The notes under the pieces were generated by a model, which was not told the DNA's origin, made no database searches, and was given only the letters and a program-made list of their open reading frames with translations. From JAJKJG01 sp036389455 (GTDB lineage: Bacteria > Pseudomonadota > Alphaproteobacteria > Rhizobiales > Beijerinckiaceae), in the NCBI GenBank assembly GCA_036389455.1, contig DASVPW010000005.1:1-44079 (forward strand): a stretch of DNA of 44,079 nt, given 5' to 3'. A program made the position numbers and the translations under genes. Below are positions 41,303-44,079 of the stretch, in pieces. How positions within the stretch are numbered: the stretch's first letter is position 1; each line of letters begins with the position of its first letter.

Positions 41303-41964
41303 ACCCCGTCGACCTTCGCCTCTACGGCATCGCGGATCCGGCCCGCGCCGGCGCTCGCGATCTCGCGGAGCTCGTCCGGGCGGCCGTCGCGGGCGGCTGC
41401 ACCCTCATCCAGTACCGCGACAAGGAGGCCGACGTGCGCACCCTCGTGACGCGCGCGCGCGCCATCAAGGCGGCGCTCGAGGGCACCCGCGTCCCGCTCC
41501 TCGTCAACGACCGGATCGACGCGGCCCTCGCGGCAGGCGCCGACGGCGTCCATCTCGGCCAGGAGGACATGCACGCCGCCGACGCCCGGCGGGTCATGGG
41601 GCCGAACGCCATCATCGGGCTCACCATCAAGACGCCGGCGCAGGCCGACGAACTCTACCGGCTGCCGGTCGATTACGCCTGCATCGGCGGGGTCTTCGCC
41701 ACGGGGAGCAAGGCGAACCCGGAGCCTCCGGTCGGCCTCGAAGGATTCTCGCGCATCGCCTTCCGGGCCCGGCTCGCGGGCGGGAAGATCCCGGTCGGCG
41801 CCATCGCCGGCATCGACCACGCGAACGCCGCTTCCGTGATCGCCATGGGGGCCGACGGGGTCGCGGTCATCTCCGCGATCTTCTCCGCCGACGATGTCGC
41901 GGGCGCGGCCCGGCGCCTGCGGACGGCGGTCGACCAGGCGCTCGCCGCACGGGGGGCGCTGTGA
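41299..41964 (+). CDS. thiE: Thiamine phosphate synthase ThiE
   Basis: ThiE joins HMP-pyrophosphate and thiazole phosphate to thiamine phosphate, with loss of pyrophosphate. The 221-residue TIM-barrel protein has LIQYRDKEAD near residue 36 (phosphate and substrate binding), LLVNDRIDAALAAGADGVHL near residue 70, GQEDM, and CIGGVFATGSK near residue 130. The C-terminal VAVISAIFSADD is the second phosphate loop. Both ends overlap neighbours by four bases, so thiM, thiE and thiD are translationally coupled. Confidence 0.95.
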   Translation: MNPVDLRLYGIADPARAGARDLAELVRAAVAGGCTLIQYRDKEADVRTLVTRARAIKAALEGTRVPLLVNDRIDAALAAGADGVHLGQEDMHAADARRVMGPNAIIGLTIKTPAQADELYRLPVDYACIGGVFATGSKANPEPPVGLEGFSRIAFRARLAGGKIPVGAIAGIDHANAASVIAMGADGVAVISAIFSADDVAGAARRLRTAVDQALAARGAL

Positions 41965-42764
41965 CCGCGATCGCCGTCACGATTGCGGGCTCCGACCCGA
42001 GCGGCGGCGCCGGCATCCAGGCCGACCTCAAGACCTTCTCGGCGCTCGGCGTCTACGGCGCGAGCGTGGTCACGGCGCTCACCGCCCAGAACACCCGCGG
42101 CGTCCAGGGCATCCACGACGTGCCGCCGGAGTTCGTGGCGCTTGAGATCGACAGCGTGTTCTCCGACCTTTCGGTCGACGCCGTGAAGATCGGCATGCTG
42201 TCGCGCCCGGCCGTCATCGAGGCGGTGGCGGCGGGGCTCGACCGGCACGGGGCCGAAAAGGTCGTGCTCGATCCCGTCATGGTCGCGGCGAGCGGCGACC
42301 CGCTCCTCGTGCCGGAAGCTGTCGAGACCTTGCGCCGGGCGCTCCTGCCGAAGGCGCTCCTCGTCACCCCGAACCTGCCGGAGGCCGCGGCGCTCCTCGG
42401 CGAGGACACGGCGCAGACGGACGCCGCCGTCATGGGCCAGGCCGAACGGATCCTCGCGCTCGGCCCCCGCGCCGTGCTGATCAAGGGCGGCCACGCGGAC
42501 GGCGCCGAAAGCGTCGACGTGCTCCTCGACCAGGAGGGCTTTACGCGCTTCGCCTCGCCCCGCATCGAGACCCGCAACACCCACGGCACCGGCTGCACCC
42601 TCTCCTCCGCCATCGCGGCGGGGCTCGCCAGGGGCCTGCCCCTGCGCGAGGCGACGGCCGAGGCCAAGACATACATCGCCGCCGCCATCGCGGCCTCCGA
42701 CCGGCTGCGCATCGGGCACGGGCACGGCCCCGTGCATCACTTCCATGGCGTCTGGACCGCATAA
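41961..42764 (+). CDS. thiD: Hydroxymethylpyrimidine (phosphate) kinase ThiD
   Basis: ThiD phosphorylates HMP and then HMP phosphate in the thiamine pathway. The 267-residue ribokinase-like enzyme starts VTIAGSDPSGGAGIQADLKT, has the VVTALTAQNTRGVQ block, the DAVKIGMLSRPAVIE block near residue 74, KVVLDPVMVAASGDPLL near 100 and the ATP/catalytic loop NTHGTGCTLSSAIAAGLARG near 210. Overlaps are four bases with thiE and twenty with the TRAP receptor gene. The set lacks thiC and thiG in this window, so the operon can salvage and condense rather than make precursors by itself. Confidence 0.95.
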   Translation: MTAIAVTIAGSDPSGGAGIQADLKTFSALGVYGASVVTALTAQNTRGVQGIHDVPPEFVALEIDSVFSDLSVDAVKIGMLSRPAVIEAVAAGLDRHGAEKVVLDPVMVAASGDPLLVPEAVETLRRALLPKALLVTPNLPEAAALLGEDTAQTDAAVMGQAERILALGPRAVLIKGGHADGAESVDVLLDQEGFTRFASPRIETRNTHGTGCTLSSAIAAGLARGLPLREATAEAKTYIAAAIAASDRLRIGHGHGPVHHFHGVWTA

Positions 42765-43830
42765 GGAACTGTCGCGCCGGGCGGCACTCGGGCTCGGAGC
42801 CGGCGCGGTCGCGGCGCCGGCGGTCGCTCGGGCGCAGGACCGCCTGCGCTGGCGCCTGGTGACGTCGTGGCCGAAGGGCCGCGCCGGTCCGGGCGTGTCG
42901 GCGAAGAGGATCGCGGACCGCATCAACGCGATGACGGGCGGGCGTCTCCAGGTCGATCTCTTCGCGGCGGGCGAGATCGTGCCGCCGCTCGCTGTCCTCG
43001 ACGCGGTCTCGAACGGCACCGTCGAGATGGGCCACACGGCGGCCCTCTATTGGCAAGGCAAGATCCCGGCCGCCGGCTTCTTCACCACGGTGCCGTTCGG
43101 CTTAAGCCCCGTCGAGCACGAGGCCTGGATCGAGCTGCGCGGGGCCCAAGCCCTGTGGGACGAGCTCTATCGCCCCTTCGGCGTGCGCGCGTTCCTCGCC
43201 GGCAACACCGGGCCGTCCATGGGCGGCTGGTTCCGCAAGAGGCTCGAAGGGCCCGACGACCTGAAAGGAATGCGCATCCGCGTCCAGGGCCTCGGCGCCG
43301 AGGTCTTTCGGCGCCTCGGAGCCGTGCCGCTCACGGTCTCGGCCGGCGACCTCCTGCCGGCCCTCGAGCGCGGCGCCATCGACGCCGCCGAGTTCCTGGC
43401 GCCGGCCCCCGACCTCGAGACCGGCCTGCAAAAGCACGCCGCCTACTACTACGCTCCCGGATTCAACAAGCCGAACGGCGCGAGCGAGCTGATGGTCTCG
43501 CTTGCCGCCTGGGAACGCCTCCCCGAGGACCTGCGTGCGATCGTCCGCGAGGCGGCGCGGGCCGAGCACACCCTCGGCCTCGCCGACGCGCACGAGCGCA
43601 ACGCCGCGGCGCTGACCGAGATCCTCGGCCGGCACCAGGTCACGCTCGAAGCCTTCCCCCGCACGATCCTCGACGCCGCCCGCAAGGCCTCGGCCGAGAT
43701 GATCGCCGAGATCGCCGAGACCTCGCCGCTTGCCCGCCGCATCGTCGATTCGTACGCGGCGGCGCTCGCCGACATGCGCAGCTGGTCCGCCCTTTCCGCC
43801 GACATGACGCGGGCGCTGGCGCGCGGGTGA
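42745..43830 (+). CDS. TRAP transporter substrate-binding protein (DctP type), orphan
   Basis: The 361-residue periplasmic binding protein carries a twin-arginine-like signal (KELSRRAALGLGAGAVAAPA) with cleavage after VARAQ. The mature part has the DctP fold: RWRLVTSWPKG at residues 34-44, VEMGHTAALYWQGKIPA near 95, the central strand LKGMRIRVQGLGAEVFRRLG near 175, where an Arg often binds carboxylate, and LVSLAAWERLPEDLRAIVRE near 250. The start codon overlaps the thiD stop by twenty bases, so it should be made together with the thi enzymes and share the riboswitch. The DctQ and DctM membrane subunits are not in the window. The ligand is unknown; a carboxylate or thiamine precursor is conceivable. 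Confidence 0.87.
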   Translation: MASGPHKELSRRAALGLGAGAVAAPAVARAQDRLRWRLVTSWPKGRAGPGVSAKRIADRINAMTGGRLQVDLFAAGEIVPPLAVLDAVSNGTVEMGHTAALYWQGKIPAAGFFTTVPFGLSPVEHEAWIELRGAQALWDELYRPFGVRAFLAGNTGPSMGGWFRKRLEGPDDLKGMRIRVQGLGAEVFRRLGAVPLTVSAGDLLPALERGAIDAAEFLAPAPDLETGLQKHAAYYYAPGFNKPNGASELMVSLAAWERLPEDLRAIVREAARAEHTLGLADAHERNAAALTEILGRHQVTLEAFPRTILDAARKASAEMIAEIAETSPLARRIVDSYAAALADMRSWSALSADMTRALARG

Positions 43831-43833
43831 CAA

Positions 43834-43876
43834 CCTCTCCCGGAGGGAGAGGTCGAGTCGCGGCGGCAGCCGCGAC
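43834..43876. repeat. Intergenic palindromic element after the TRAP receptor gene
   Basis: Two perfect stems lie together: CCTCTCCC (43834-43841) with GGGAGAGG (43845-43852), loop GGA; and GTCGCGGC (43857-43864) with GCCGCGAC (43869-43876), loop GGCA. The first hairpin can end the thi operon transcript. Similar CTCTCCC...GGGAGAGG-...-GGGTGAGG elements are widespread in Rhizobiales intergenic DNA. A degraded relative lies at 1981-2010. The gap 43831-44079 holds no recognisable gene. Confidence 0.6.
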
Positions 43877-43985
43877 GGGGTGAGGGGTCCGGCGGTGGGG
43901 GCGGCAGCACTTACGGCGCCTTCTGTGGCGAGGGCGGTCCCCTTGTAACTCTCATCTGGCCGACTCAGGCATGATGCTTAGAGCG

Positions 43986-44079
43986 GTGGCAGGCGAGAGA
44001 CCGTCGCCCCTGAGGGACACCAAGCCCGTGGGTGAGCGCGGGTCATCGCCTGCCGTTCCATCGAACCCGAACAGTCGCT
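43986..44079. other. Possible structured RNA at the window edge
   Basis: GGCAGGCGA (43988-43996) pairs perfectly with TCGCCTGCC (44046-44054). Inside, GACC (43999-44002) pairs with GGTC (44041-44044), and CACC (44018-44021) pairs with GGTG (44031-44034), giving a branched fold with a small CCCTGAGGG hairpin in between. No protein frame is evident. It matches no RNA family I recognise; the sequence may continue past the end of the window. Strand is not known. Confidence 0.35.

Noticed and set aside
43930..43990. A promoter before the edge RNA (TTGTAA at 43943 with a -10 candidate)
   Set aside because: No -10 hexamer with acceptable match lies at 16-18 bases; the best candidate is 21 bases away.

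Overview
The window is GC-rich (roughly 70% by eye), densely coded chromosomal DNA from an alphaproteobacterium, most likely of the order Hyphomicrobiales (Rhizobiales). The main reasons are the flbT/flaF flagellin regulators, a TTG-poor codon use with GC-ending codons, the alphaproteobacterial adrenodoxin-type ferredoxin, CtrA-like boxes, and above all a 2186-residue protein matching the Rhizobiales-specific growth pole ring protein (GPR/RgsE). A genus cannot be named from the sequence alone.

Layout. 1-7.3 kb is flagellar: the 3' end of a flagellin gene, flbT and flaF on the plus strand, then flgE-flgK-flgL on the minus strand behind a sigma-54 promoter, with a small porin-like secreted protein between the two blocks. 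7.4-13.3 kb holds a GNAT acetyltransferase of lower GC, an operon of a P5-like-domain protein, YcjX and YcjF, SixA with a small membrane protein, and an SDR oxidoreductase. 13.4-20.1 kb carries a PLP gamma-family enzyme, a MoxR-type ATPase, an MFS carrier, a histidine phosphatase and an M81 metallopeptidase. It is bounded on both sides by gene fragments whose order and strand fit one ~6.2-kb inversion. 20.1-24.5 kb has a Kef-type antiporter, a CoxE-like VWA protein with a membrane partner, a ferredoxin and a stand-alone Hpt protein. 24.8-31.4 kb is the giant polar scaffold gene. 31.4-35.7 kb is a complete Mla/MCE lipid transport operon (mlaE-mlaF-mlaD-lipoprotein). 35.8-40.4 kb holds a dipeptide epimerase/DgcA-like enzyme, an MFS carrier, a CheZ-like phosphatase, a small protein and an EamA carrier. 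40.4-43.8 kb is a TPP-riboswitch-controlled operon thiM-thiE-thiD with an orphan TRAP substrate-binding protein coupled to its end. The last 250 bases contain a palindromic element and a possible structured RNA cut by the window edge.

How the genes work together. The flagellar block makes filament, hook and hook-filament junction parts, with FlbT/FlaF tuning flagellin. The CheZ-like protein would act on the same motility system, and its promoter carries a CtrA-like box. The giant scaffold, also preceded by a CtrA-like box and a GANTC methylation site, would connect cell-cycle control to unipolar growth, while the Mla operon maintains outer-membrane lipid asymmetry. The thi operon is a salvage/condensation set: ThiM phosphorylates thiazole, ThiD phosphorylates HMP, ThiE joins them, and the coupled TRAP receptor may recognise a precursor.

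Most distinctive points: the unbroken 22-residue/11-residue repeat architecture of the giant protein; the paired gene fragments that mark an inversion; and an orphan TRAP receptor under thiamine control. No mobile element, CRISPR array, tRNA or rRNA was recognised.
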